Shown here: positions 1 through 6,677 of the stretch, in pieces | Numbering within the stretch: the stretch's first letter is position 1 | Layout: every line of letters starts with the position of its first letter | From: Treponema sp. | GTDB taxonomy: Bacteria; Spirochaetota; Spirochaetia; Treponematales; Breznakiellaceae | NCBI GenBank assembly: GCA_031272575.1 | Contig: JAISTO010000215.1 | Location: 1-8,179 of the forward strand | Direction: 5' to 3' | DNA length: 8,179 nt | Program-made: the position numbers and the translations under genes | Notes under the pieces: model-generated | What the model was told of the DNA's origin: nothing | The model's input: only the letters and a program-made list of their open reading frames with translations | Databases searched by the model: none

Positions 1-320
1 GCCGCCTCCGCCTCCGCGGCTTCGTCCGCATCCGCGGCTTCGTCCGCATCCGCGGCTTTGTCAGCATCCGCGCCCGCGGCTTCGTCAGCGTCTGTATCCG
101 CGTCCGCGAAGCTGCCGGCAAGTTCCCCGTAGCGCCGCTCGAGCGCGGCAATCTCCTCGAAGGCCTTCGCCGTAAGCGCGTCCGACACATAGTACCAGAC
201 AATAAACCCCGTGACCCCCAGAAGCACCAGAACCGAAAAAGCCGCTATGCCCCTCCGGTGCGCGCGGATAGCGTCATTTATTTTTTCAGAGACTTTTTCT
301 CTGTTTTCGGCACGACTCAT
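1..320 (-). CDS. Membrane-anchored protein with acidic Ala-rich repeat, 5' part only
   Basis: This is the N-terminal 106 codons of a gene that continues beyond the left edge. The ATG at 320 overlaps the TGA of the upstream activator gene as ATGA. It is preceded by a strong Shine-Dalgarno AAAGGAG (335..329) with 8-nt spacing, so the start is well supported. Residues 1-23 are charged and end in HRR. Residues 24-45 form one hydrophobic segment (GIAAFSVLVLLGVTGFIVWYYV), and residues 48-70 look like an amphipathic helix (AKAFEEIAALERRYGELAGS). The protein probably has its N-terminus in the cytoplasm and the rest outside the inner membrane. From residue 72 on it is almost purely Ala, Asp and Glu in a hexapeptide repeat. 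The short anchor followed by a helix resembles membrane-tethered TPR proteins of the YfgM type, but no TPR is visible in the part present, so the function is unassigned. Confidence 0.8.
   Translation of the reverse strand, partial: MSRAENREKVSEKINDAIRAHRRGIAAFSVLVLLGVTGFIVWYYVSDALTAKAFEEIAALERRYGELAGSFADADTDADEAAGADADKAADADEAADADEAAEAEA
15..92 (-). repeat. 18-bp in-frame tandem repeat coding for Asp/Glu/Ala hexapeptides
   Basis: The 18-base unit CGCGGCTTCGTCCGCATC (plus strand) is present at 15-32 and again, identical, at 33-50. A copy with two or three changes lies at 51-68, and a further degenerate copy at 75-92 follows a 6-base interruption. The length is a multiple of three, so each unit encodes D-A-D-E-A-A on the minus strand and copy-number change would keep the frame. 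The region lies just after the membrane anchor of the left-edge protein and probably forms a flexible acidic linker. Confidence 0.85.
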
Positions 321-1840
321 GTCTGCGTCTCCTTTCGATTTGCGATATCCAGTTCTTTTATCAATTTTGACAGATACGTCCGTTGTATGTTCATGGCTTG
401 CGCCGCCTCCCCCTGTTTCCAGTTGCGCTCTTCGAGCACCTTGCGGATATACTGCGCCTTAAAGCTGTTGACCGCGTTTTTGAGGTCCCGCTCGCCCGCG
501 TCGTGCAGTTGCTGCACCGGCGCGCTCTTTAAAAAGAGGTCTTCCGTCTGTATCCATTCCCCCTTCGCGATGACGCAGGCGCGCTCCACGCAGTTTTCCA
601 GTTCCCGCACATTGCCGGGCCAGGCGTAGGACAGCATCGCCTCCATCGCCGTAAGGGCGAAGCCCTCGTAGCGCTTCTTCGTTTCCTTCATGTACTTGTT
701 CAGGAAGAAATTCGCCAGTTCAGGGATATCTTCCGGGCGCTGCCGGAGCGGCGGTATGTAGAGCGGGAGCACATTGAGGCGATAGTAGAGGTCGCTGCGG
801 AACTCCCCCTTTGCCACCTGCGCCTCGATGTCGCGGTTTGTCGCGGCCAGTATGCGCAGGTCGACAGTAACCGGTACGCTGGCTCCCACTTTTTCGAAGG
901 TACGCTCCTGTATCACGCGGAGCAGTTTCGACTGCAGGGCCAGCGGCAGTTCCCCGATCTCGTCAAGGAAGATGGTCCCCCCGTTCGCCGTTTCGAAGCG
1001 GCCCGCGCGGTTAGCGACCGCGCCGGTAAAGGCCCCTTTCACGTGCCCGAAGAGTTCGCTTTCCAGCAGCCCCTCAGGCAGCGCGGCGCAGTTGACCCGC
1101 ACAAAGGGGGCTTTGCTCCGCGCGCTTTGCAAATGTATCTGCTCGGCGAAGAGTTCCTTCCCCACGCCGCTCTCGCCCAGGATGAGCACCGACGAATCGG
1201 TGCCCGCCACCCGCCGGATGATGTCCAGTTTTTCGAGGATAGCCGGGCTTTTGGCGATAAGGGTATGGTAGCCCTTGTCGACTTTTATTTCATCCTGTAA
1301 AAGTTGAATGTGGTTCAGCGTTTTTTCGACATCCCGCGCGTTGGTGAGCGCTATGCCGGCCTGGGTCGCAAAAATTTCGAGCCACTCCATGTCTTCGTCG
1401 GTAAAGGGCTTTTTGTCCTTCTTGTTGATGATCTCGATTACCCCCATGCACTCGTCTTTTACCCGCATGGGGACGGCCAGCATCGTGTTCGAGGGGTAGT
1501 CGATCTCGAGCGCCACATTTTTCAGGTGCCGGTGGTCGTTCTTCACATCGTTGGATATGAGTGACTTGTTGTGCTGCGCCACCCAGCCGGCTATGCCCTC
1601 TCCCAGTTTGACGGTGTAGCGCTTGACGTCCTGGCCCTTGGGCCCGAGCGCCACCTCGAAGTAGAGCGCGCCGGCCTTCTTGTCCAGGAGCAGCAGACTC
1701 GCCGCGTCCCCGTTGCAGAGCCGCATCGCCGAGTCGAGCACCCGCGTGAGGAGCGCGTTGACACTCCGCGTGTTCGCATTGATCAGGTTGGTGATCTCGA
1801 TGAGGGTGTTGAACTTCTGGACGTCGATGGTAGTAAGCAT
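317..1840 (-). CDS. GAF-domain sigma-54-dependent transcriptional activator (NifA-like architecture)
   Basis: This 507-residue protein has a sensory GAF domain (about 17-170), a sigma-54-interacting AAA+ ATPase domain (about 190-430) and a C-terminal Fis-type helix-turn-helix (about 455-500). The ATPase motifs are all present: Walker A GESGVGKE at 222-229, the sigma-54 contact loop GAFTGA at 269-274, Walker B GGTIFLDEI at 287-295, the arginine-finger region RSDLYYRL at 348-355 and WPGNVREL at 407-414. It should therefore bind upstream DNA and use ATP hydrolysis to open sigma-54 promoters. No response-regulator receiver domain is present, so the signal is probably a small molecule bound by the GAF domain. 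The ATG at 1840 is chosen because the open frame upstream is only the Gly/Arg-rich shadow of the S1 tail. The start lies 11 nt after the S1 stop with only a weak AGG in front, so translation may depend on coupling. The ligand and target genes cannot be read from the window. Confidence 0.93.
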   Translation of the reverse strand: MLTTIDVQKFNTLIEITNLINANTRSVNALLTRVLDSAMRLCNGDAASLLLLDKKAGALYFEVALGPKGQDVKRYTVKLGEGIAGWVAQHNKSLISNDVKNDHRHLKNVALEIDYPSNTMLAVPMRVKDECMGVIEIINKKDKKPFTDEDMEWLEIFATQAGIALTNARDVEKTLNHIQLLQDEIKVDKGYHTLIAKSPAILEKLDIIRRVAGTDSSVLILGESGVGKELFAEQIHLQSARSKAPFVRVNCAALPEGLLESELFGHVKGAFTGAVANRAGRFETANGGTIFLDEIGELPLALQSKLLRVIQERTFEKVGASVPVTVDLRILAATNRDIEAQVAKGEFRSDLYYRLNVLPLYIPPLRQRPEDIPELANFFLNKYMKETKKRYEGFALTAMEAMLSYAWPGNVRELENCVERACVIAKGEWIQTEDLFLKSAPVQQLHDAGERDLKNAVNSFKAQYIRKVLEERNWKQGEAAQAMNIQRTYLSKLIKELDIANRKETQT

Positions 1841-1851
1841 GATGACCTGCG

Positions 1852-4629
1852 CTATTCCCCTGCGGAGGCTTCCGCCTCTGCCGCGGGGGCCTCGACCGGA
1901 GGCTCCACCTCCGCCGGAGGCTCCACCGTGGGCCCTGCATCTTGCGGAGCCTCCGCCGGAGGCTCCGCTTCTGCCGCGGGTGCCTCCACCGGGGCCTCCG
2001 CCTCCGCCGCCTTCGCTTTGGGGGCCTTCTTGCGGGCCGGGGCCTTTTTCTTCGGGGCGGCGGACGCGCTCTCCGCGGCCTCCGCGGGCGCGGCCGTTTC
2101 CGGCGCGCTTTCCTCGACGGACGGGACGCCGCCCTTCCATTTGAGCATATCACCCAGGGTGTGGGTCGAGTCGTCCGCGCTCTCCTGCGCCATGTAGCGG
2201 GACATTTCCTGCTGGCGCTCCCGCTTGCGGAGGTCCTTGATAGAGAAAGAGACCTTCTGGCGGTCCGGCTGCAGTTCAAGCACCGCGGCCTTGACCGTAT
2301 CCCCCGCCTTGAAGCGCTTCAGCGCCTCGTCCGGGTCGTCATCGCGGTTCTCGGAGAGGTTCGTCTTGTGGATAAGGCCCTCGATACCCCCCGGCACCTT
2401 GACGAAGATGCCGAAGTCGGTGACGGAGGCAACGGTTCCTTCCACGAGGCTGCCGGGGTGGTAAGCCTTCGCGAAACTCTTCCAGGGGTCATCCGACAAC
2501 TGCTTGATGCCGAGCCGGATGCTCCGTTTTTCCTCGTCGCACTCGAGGACGATTACCTCGACCTTCTGGCCGGACTTGAGTTCGCTGCCCGGGTGCTTTA
2601 TCTTGCGGGTCCAGGATATGTCGTCCCCATGCAGGAAGCCGTCTATGCCCGGTTCCAGTTCGATAAAGGCCCCCGCGTTCGTCAGTTTGACCACCTTGCG
2701 GGTAAGGCGGGTGCCCTCCGGATAGCGCTCGGATATGCCGTCCCAGGGGTTGGCCGTTACCTGCTTGAGGCCCAGCGAGACGCGGCCCGCCTGCAGGTCG
2801 TAGCCGAGGATCATGCACTCGACTTCGTCCCCCACCTTGACGAGATCGCTGGGGCGATGCACCTTTTTTATCCAGGAGAACTCGGATATGTGGGCAAGCC
2901 CTTCGATGCCCTCTTCCAGTTCGATGAAGGCGCCGAATTCGGCCAGTTTGGTCACCGTGCCCTTGACGATGTCGTTGACATGGTATTTGTCCTCGAAATG
3001 CACCCAGGGGTCGTCGGAAAAGTGCTTGAGGGACAGGTTGATGCGCTTTTCGACCGGGTCCATGCGCACCACTTTGACGCGCAGTTCCTGGTTGCGGCGG
3101 ACAAAATCCCGCGGGCGGGCAACATGGCCCCAACTCATGTCGTTGACATGGAGGAGCCCGTCGAAGCCCCCCAGATCGAGGAAGGCGCCGAACGAGGTGA
3201 AACTCTTAACCACGCCGGTGATGTCATCCCCGATGTTCGTGTTGGCGAAGAAATCGCTGCGCCGCTTTTCCAGTTCTTCTTCCATGAGTTTGCGGCGGTT
3301 GACGACGATGTTCACCTTGCCGTCGGAGTAGATCCGCTCGATCGCGAAGAGGCTGTTGAGGCCGACCAGTTTTTCGGCCTTGTCGACCTTCTGGGCGTCC
3401 GCCTGGCTTATGGGAAGGAATGCGTGGGCATCCGGGCCGAGGAAGACGTCGTAGCCGCCCTTCACGATCTTGTCGATGCGCCCCTCGATGGGCTCGTGAT
3501 CCTGAAAGGCCTGCCGCAGTTTCTTCCAGAAGAGTTTCTCGTCAGCCTTTTCCTTGGAAACAACGACCTCGCCGCGCTTGTTTTCCTTGGTGACCAGGAG
3601 TACCGTTACCTTATCCCCCTCTTTGGGAGGAGACTCGAATTCGGAGAGGGGTATCTTCCCCTCCGACTTGTAGCCAATGTTGACGAAGACCTGATCCTGT
3701 CTGACCTGGATCACCGTGCCTTCGACCAGTTGGCCTTCTTCGAGTTGCTCAAGGTTCTTGAGGTACTCTTCCTGCAACTGAGACTGGATATGATCCAGCC
3801 CCGCCTCGGCCTGTTTTACCGCCGGAGACTTAACCTTCTCCGGCTCCAACGCCGCGATCCCCCAAACCGGGCTCTTTGCCTGCTTCTGCGGCGACTCCGC
3901 CGCAGGTTCCGCAAAAGCCGTTCCGATTTCGGGCCGCACTACCGCATCCGCTTCGTTTTGCGCCATATTTTGTCCTTTACACTGGGTTAACGTTTCATAT
4001 ACTTTTCCAATGGTCTGCTCAATGGTTAAGAGTGAAGTATCGATATACACCACTCCGGGGGCGACATACAGGCTGCCCTCCTCCTTGTGCCTGTCGATTT
4101 CGTCCCTTTTTAAGATCGACTCCCGAATCTCGTCCAGCGACATACGGGAGACCCCCTGTTCAAAGCGCCGCCGTGCCCGCGCGTCCGCCGACGCGTCGAG
4201 GTAGAAACGGCATTCCGCGTCAGGGAAGACGACGCTTGTCATGTCGCGGCCTTCGACCACCACGCTGCCGGAGGCCGCGAGTTCCCTGATGATGCGGTTC
4301 ACCTCGTGCCGAATCGGCACACAGGCGGACAACTGCGCCACATAGCGGTCGACTTCGTCCGTGTGGAGGCCGTCTTCGACGTCCTCGCCGTCCAGAAAGA
4401 GGCGCCCGCCCTGATACGCAAGGCTCGCGTTCATACTATACAAAAAAGCGTTTTTTTGGTCAAGTGGGTCAACCCCCCGCCTGAGGCAGCCCAGCGTAAG
4501 GGCGCGGTACAGGTTCCCCGAGTTGATATAGGTGAAAGCGCCCCCGTCGGGCGCCCGGCAGCGCTCCGCGAGGAGGCGCGCCACCGTACTTTTTCCCGAG
4601 CCCGCCGGCCCGTCAATCGCTATGACCAT
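1852..4629 (-). CDS. cmk-rpsA: Fused cytidylate kinase / 30S ribosomal protein S1
   Basis: This 925-residue fusion begins with cytidylate kinase (about 1-218), which phosphorylates CMP/dCMP. The P-loop GPAGSGKST is at 7-15, EGRD at 126-129 and the RDEID lid region at 175-179. A linker of about 75 residues follows, then six S1 RNA-binding repeats at about 297-361, 379-449, 465-535, 552-623, 639-710 and 726-799. Repeats 3 to 6 are canonical (for example FGAFLDLGGFDGLLHVNDMSW). Repeats 1 and 2 are divergent, as in E. coli S1, where they contact the ribosome. From about 839 the tail is low-complexity, with a basic island KKKAPARKKAPKAKA (860-874) and then an Ala/Pro/Glu-rich acidic end. Of two tandem ATGs, the second (4629) is preferred because it is better spaced from the Shine-Dalgarno and gives MVIAIDGPAG, the usual Cmk start. 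It overlaps the upstream gene by 17 nt. An internal Shine-Dalgarno and ATG at the junction could also yield free S1 of 704 residues. Confidence 0.96.
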   Translation of the reverse strand: MVIAIDGPAGSGKSTVARLLAERCRAPDGGAFTYINSGNLYRALTLGCLRRGVDPLDQKNAFLYSMNASLAYQGGRLFLDGEDVEDGLHTDEVDRYVAQLSACVPIRHEVNRIIRELAASGSVVVEGRDMTSVVFPDAECRFYLDASADARARRRFEQGVSRMSLDEIRESILKRDEIDRHKEEGSLYVAPGVVYIDTSLLTIEQTIGKVYETLTQCKGQNMAQNEADAVVRPEIGTAFAEPAAESPQKQAKSPVWGIAALEPEKVKSPAVKQAEAGLDHIQSQLQEEYLKNLEQLEEGQLVEGTVIQVRQDQVFVNIGYKSEGKIPLSEFESPPKEGDKVTVLLVTKENKRGEVVVSKEKADEKLFWKKLRQAFQDHEPIEGRIDKIVKGGYDVFLGPDAHAFLPISQADAQKVDKAEKLVGLNSLFAIERIYSDGKVNIVVNRRKLMEEELEKRRSDFFANTNIGDDITGVVKSFTSFGAFLDLGGFDGLLHVNDMSWGHVARPRDFVRRNQELRVKVVRMDPVEKRINLSLKHFSDDPWVHFEDKYHVNDIVKGTVTKLAEFGAFIELEEGIEGLAHISEFSWIKKVHRPSDLVKVGDEVECMILGYDLQAGRVSLGLKQVTANPWDGISERYPEGTRLTRKVVKLTNAGAFIELEPGIDGFLHGDDISWTRKIKHPGSELKSGQKVEVIVLECDEEKRSIRLGIKQLSDDPWKSFAKAYHPGSLVEGTVASVTDFGIFVKVPGGIEGLIHKTNLSENRDDDPDEALKRFKAGDTVKAAVLELQPDRQKVSFSIKDLRKRERQQEMSRYMAQESADDSTHTLGDMLKWKGGVPSVEESAPETAAPAEAAESASAAPKKKAPARKKAPKAKAAEAEAPVEAPAAEAEPPAEAPQDAGPTVEPPAEVEPPVEAPAAEAEASAGE
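1896..1968 (-). repeat. 18-bp-period repeat coding for the acidic Pro/Ala/Glu tail of S1
   Basis: The plus-strand sequence CCGGAGGCTCCACC occurs at 1896-1909 and again, identical, at 1914-1927, a period of 18 bases. A related copy, CCGGAGGCTCCGC, starts near 1957. On the minus strand the units encode variants of P-P-A-E-V-E and E-A-P-A-E near the S1 C-terminus. The repeat is in frame, and its 18-base period matches that of the acidic repeat in the left-edge gene. Confidence 0.7.
3964..3978 (-). promoter_or_regulatory. Internal Shine-Dalgarno and ATG at the Cmk/S1 junction
   Basis: On the minus strand AAAGGA (3978..3973) is followed by CAAAAT and then ATG at 3966, a 6-nt spacing that is close to ideal. 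The ATG is in frame with the fusion and opens MAQNEADAVV, immediately after the natural end of the Cmk domain (KVYETLTQCKGQN). This looks like the original rpsA start, kept after the cmk stop codon was lost. It would give a separate S1 of 704 residues. Use of this start is inferred. Confidence 0.6.
4435..4463 (-). promoter_or_regulatory. Candidate sigma-70 promoter inside cmk, reading towards rpsA
   Basis: On the minus strand TTGACC (4463..4458) and TATAGT (4440..4435) are separated by exactly 17 bases, which include the A- and T-runs CAAAAAAACG and TTTTTT. Each hexamer differs from the sigma-70 consensus at one position. The stretch codes for Cmk residues around DQKNAFLYSMN and is strikingly A+T-rich for this gene. 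Transcription would start near 4428, inside cmk and about 460 nt upstream of the internal S1 start. The hexamers and spacing are seen; activity is inferred. Confidence 0.5.
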
Positions 4630-5401
4630 CATGCTCCTCCTTCTGCGTGACGTGCGCCCCCAGCAGCCCCGCTGCTTCCTCCGCGCTGAGGGACCGCGAG
4701 GAGCCCTCCGCGAGGCCGTCTATGGTGACCGGGCCTATCCGCACGCGGCGTATCGTGTCCACATGGAGGTGGTAGAACGCGAAAAGCCGCCGTATTTCGC
4801 GGTTCTTGCCCTCGACGAGGACGACGCGCAGGCTCCTGGGGCCCAGTTTTTCCATTGACTTGGCCTTGTAAAGCACCCCGTCAATGTAGACCCCCTTGAG
4901 GCACTCGCTGACCATGCGGCCGGGTATGGGGACCGTCGACTCGACCAGGTACTCCTTTTCGAGGCCGGAGCGGGGGTGCCCCGCTTTGGAGGCGAACTCG
5001 CCGTCGTTCGTGAAGATGATAAGGCCGCAGGAGCGCAGGTCGAGGCGGCCTACGCTGAAGAGGCGCTCGTTCCCCGGGGGGAGGAGGCTCAGCGCGAGGG
5101 GCCGCCCCCGCGGGTCAGAGGACGCGCAGAGGTACCCCGCGGGCTTGTTCAGCAGCAGGTAGACCGTCCGCGTCTCGGGCCGCGCGGGCCGGCCGTCCAC
5201 CAGCACCGTGTCCCGCGCCGTCACCTTGAGGCCCTGCGCGGTTACCACCGCGCCGTTGACCGCGACCCGCCCCTCCGCGATGAGGCGCTCCGCGGCCCTG
5301 CGCGAGGATATGCCGCAACGGGCGAGGTAGACCTGCAGGCGCAGCGCCGGGGCTGCTGCGTCCGGTGTTGCCGGGGAACCGGCTTCAGCGGGCAAAGGCA
5401 A
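4613..5401 (-). CDS. rluB: RsuA/RluB-family rRNA pseudouridine synthase
   Basis: This enzyme converts a specific uridine in rRNA to pseudouridine. With the start used here the protein has 262 residues. An S4 RNA-binding domain at about 20-67 (LQVYLARCGISSRRAAERLI) is followed by the catalytic domain with NKPAG at 85-89. The family motif VGRLDLRSCGLIIFTNDG contains the catalytic aspartate at about residue 121 and has Ser where many members have Thr. KEY (149-151) and EGKNREIRR (197-205) complete the family pattern. No ATG is available before the S4 domain. The TTG at 5401 is chosen because GGAGG (5415..5411) lies 9 nt upstream; an earlier in-frame TTG at 5425 has no Shine-Dalgarno. The gene overlaps scpB by 17 nt and cmk by 17 nt. 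The scpA-scpB-rluB-cmk order is familiar from other bacteria and supports RluB over the paralogues RsuA, RluE and RluF, but the exact target uridine is inferred. Confidence 0.9.
   Translation of the reverse strand: MPLPAEAGSPATPDAAAPALRLQVYLARCGISSRRAAERLIAEGRVAVNGAVVTAQGLKVTARDTVLVDGRPARPETRTVYLLLNKPAGYLCASSDPRGRPLALSLLPPGNERLFSVGRLDLRSCGLIIFTNDGEFASKAGHPRSGLEKEYLVESTVPIPGRMVSECLKGVYIDGVLYKAKSMEKLGPRSLRVVLVEGKNREIRRLFAFYHLHVDTIRRVRIGPVTIDGLAEGSSRSLSAEEAAGLLGAHVTQKEEHDGHSD
4635..4642 (-). promoter_or_regulatory. Shine-Dalgarno deciding the cmk start
   Basis: AAGGAGGA (4642..4635) precedes two consecutive ATG codons at 4632 and 4629. It leaves only 2 nt to the first ATG and 5 nt to the second, so the second is the likelier start. 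The site lies within the last codons of the upstream pseudouridine synthase gene, as expected for translational coupling. Confidence 0.7.
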
Positions 5402-5933
5402 AGCGTTCCGCCTCCGTTTCTTCAAGTTTGGGCAGATCCGCGATGCTTTCGAGATGGAAGAGCATGAGGAACTCCCTGGTGGTACCGTACTGCACGGGCT
5501 TGCCGGGCACGTCCTTCTTGCCCATCTCCCGTACCAGCCCCCGCTCGAGGAGGAGCCGTATCATCGTGTCCGCCTGCACCCCCCGGATCGCCTCGATTTC
5601 GGCGCGGGTCACCGGCTGGGAGTACGCGATGATCGAGAGGGTCTCCATCGCGGCGCGGGAGAGGCGGCCTTCGTTCTTCTTGCCGTAACGGTCTTTCAGG
5701 TCCTCCCAGTACTCTTTCTTGGGGGAGACCATGCAGCCCCCCCCTATGCGGACGAGTTGCAGCCCCGATTCGGGCCCCGCAAGCCGCGTCTCGAGGGCCT
5801 CGAGGGCGGCAGCCACCGCCTCTTTCTGGAGCCCCGCGATGCGCGCCAGATTCGAATCGCTCACCGGGTCCGATTCGAGGTACAAGATCGACTCGACAAG
5901 CGCCGCGTTGCGCATAACGTCATTCTGTTCCAT
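5385..5933 (-). CDS. scpB: Segregation and condensation protein B
   Basis: ScpB dimerises, binds the ScpA kleisin and stabilises the SMC-ScpAB complex that compacts and segregates the chromosome. The 182-residue product has the expected two winged-helix domains, about 8-80 and 88-160. The strongest signature lies in the second: LSRAAMETLSIIAYSQPVTR at 91-110, then IRGVQADTMIRLLLERGLV and GKPVQYGTTREFLMLFHL. The ATG at 5933 is chosen over an upstream in-frame start at 5969. It has GAAGGA (5947..5942) 8 nt before it, and it gives the usual short N-terminus before the conserved ESILYLESDPVS. The gene overlaps the end of scpA by 14 nt and the start of rluB by 17 nt, so the three are probably translationally coupled. 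Length and domain layout are normal for the family. Confidence 0.95.
   Translation of the reverse strand: MEQNDVMRNAALVESILYLESDPVSDSNLARIAGLQKEAVAAALEALETRLAGPESGLQLVRIGGGCMVSPKKEYWEDLKDRYGKKNEGRLSRAAMETLSIIAYSQPVTRAEIEAIRGVQADTMIRLLLERGLVREMGKKDVPGKPVQYGTTREFLMLFHLESIADLPKLEETEAERFAFAR
5411..5415 (-). promoter_or_regulatory. Shine-Dalgarno supporting a TTG start for rluB
   Basis: GGAGG (5415..5411) lies 9 nt before the TTG at 5401 and inside the end of scpB. It is the only good ribosome-binding site near the beginning of this frame and is the reason for preferring 5401 over the TTG at 5425. Confidence 0.5.
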
Positions 5934-6669
5934 CTTCTTTTTCCTTCGCCCGAATAATAATATCTCCAAACATACGATTTTGATAAATGCGGATCATGCG
6001 CTCCTTTACCGCCTCCAGCACCGCGAGGAAGGCGCAGACCACATCCATGATGGAGCCGGTGCGCACCACCAGATCGGTGAACTCGCACTCGCCCCGCGTT
6101 TCGAGCAGTTCCACCAGGAGCGCGATTTTTTCGTTGACCGAGACTTCCTCGTAGAGGTCGATGATACGCTCGCTCGTTAAATGGGACATAAGGGTGGAAA
6201 AGGTGCGCATAAGTTCCCAAATGTCGATAGCGTCCCAGATCGAGTCGTCGTTGAAGGGCAGGGAGCGCTGCATTTTTTTGCGCTCGAGCATCCATTCGGC
6301 CTCCTGCTCCTTTTCCTGCATCATGCTGGAGAGTTTTTTGAATTTCTGGTACTCGATCAGGCGCTCGACGAGCGCATCCCGCGGGTCATCCTCGTCCTCG
6401 ATGTCCGCCTCGGCCGGGACGAGCATGCGCGACTTTATGAGCAGGAGCGTCGCGGCGAGCGCGTGGAACTCGGTCGTCTCGTCCAGATCGACCGCGGGCG
6501 CGCCGCGGAGGCAGTCGAGGTACTGCGCGGTTATCTGCGCGATAGGGATATCGTAGATGTTGATCTCGTTTTTGTTGATCAGAAAGAGCAGAAGGTCCAG
6601 CGGCCCTTCGAACTCGTCCAATCGGAAACTCCTGCCCTGCGCAGGGTTCGGGGTATAAACGGGTGCCAT
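5920..6669 (-). CDS. scpA: Segregation and condensation protein A (kleisin)
   Basis: ScpA is the kleisin that bridges the SMC ATPase heads and recruits ScpB. The 249-residue protein carries the N-terminal signature FEGPLDLLLFLINKNEINIYDIP at 20-42, the conserved LLLIKSRMLVP at 75-85, an acidic and charged middle (88-135), and the C-terminal winged helix VCAFLAVLEAVKERMIRIYQ (211-230) followed by FGDIII. The start was chosen from the promoter. ATG 6669, with an in-frame GTG at 6672 directly before it, lies just downstream of a near-consensus -10 box at 6683-6678. An alternative GTG at 6687 lies upstream of that box, so it would not be transcribed. No Shine-Dalgarno precedes either start, which points to a leaderless or nearly leaderless mRNA. 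This is the first gene of the operon, and the next gene overlaps it by 14 nt. Confidence 0.94.
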   Translation of the reverse strand: MAPVYTPNPAQGRSFRLDEFEGPLDLLLFLINKNEINIYDIPIAQITAQYLDCLRGAPAVDLDETTEFHALAATLLLIKSRMLVPAEADIEDEDDPRDALVERLIEYQKFKKLSSMMQEKEQEAEWMLERKKMQRSLPFNDDSIWDAIDIWELMRTFSTLMSHLTSERIIDLYEEVSVNEKIALLVELLETRGECEFTDLVVRTGSIMDVVCAFLAVLEAVKERMIRIYQNRMFGDIIIRAKEKEDGTE

Positions 6670-6677
6670 CACGGAAT

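Noticed and set aside
1290..2279. A 329-codon minus-strand frame overlapping S1 and the activator
   Set aside because: It is out of frame with both genes and mostly Arg, Pro and Ala. It spans the junction of two well-supported genes, so it is a shadow.
1942..3990. A 682-codon open frame on the plus strand opposite cmk-rpsA
   Set aside because: It is exactly antisense to the unmistakable S1 repeats. Its translation is rich in Leu, Arg, Asp and Val with no domain I recognise, as expected for the complement of a G+C-rich gene.
4976..5467. Plus-strand frames opposite rluB and scpB
   Set aside because: They lack recognisable motifs and ribosome-binding sites and mirror conserved genes.
5948..5990. 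A+T-rich stretch at the end of scpA with TATTAT on the minus strand as a promoter for scpB
   Set aside because: The position 17 bases upstream reads TATCAA, a poor -35 box, so there is no convincing promoter.
6653..6668. TGGCAC on the minus strand at 6668..6663 as a sigma-54 -24 element
   Set aside because: The required TTGC-type -12 element is missing at the correct distance, and the site lies inside the scpA coding region.
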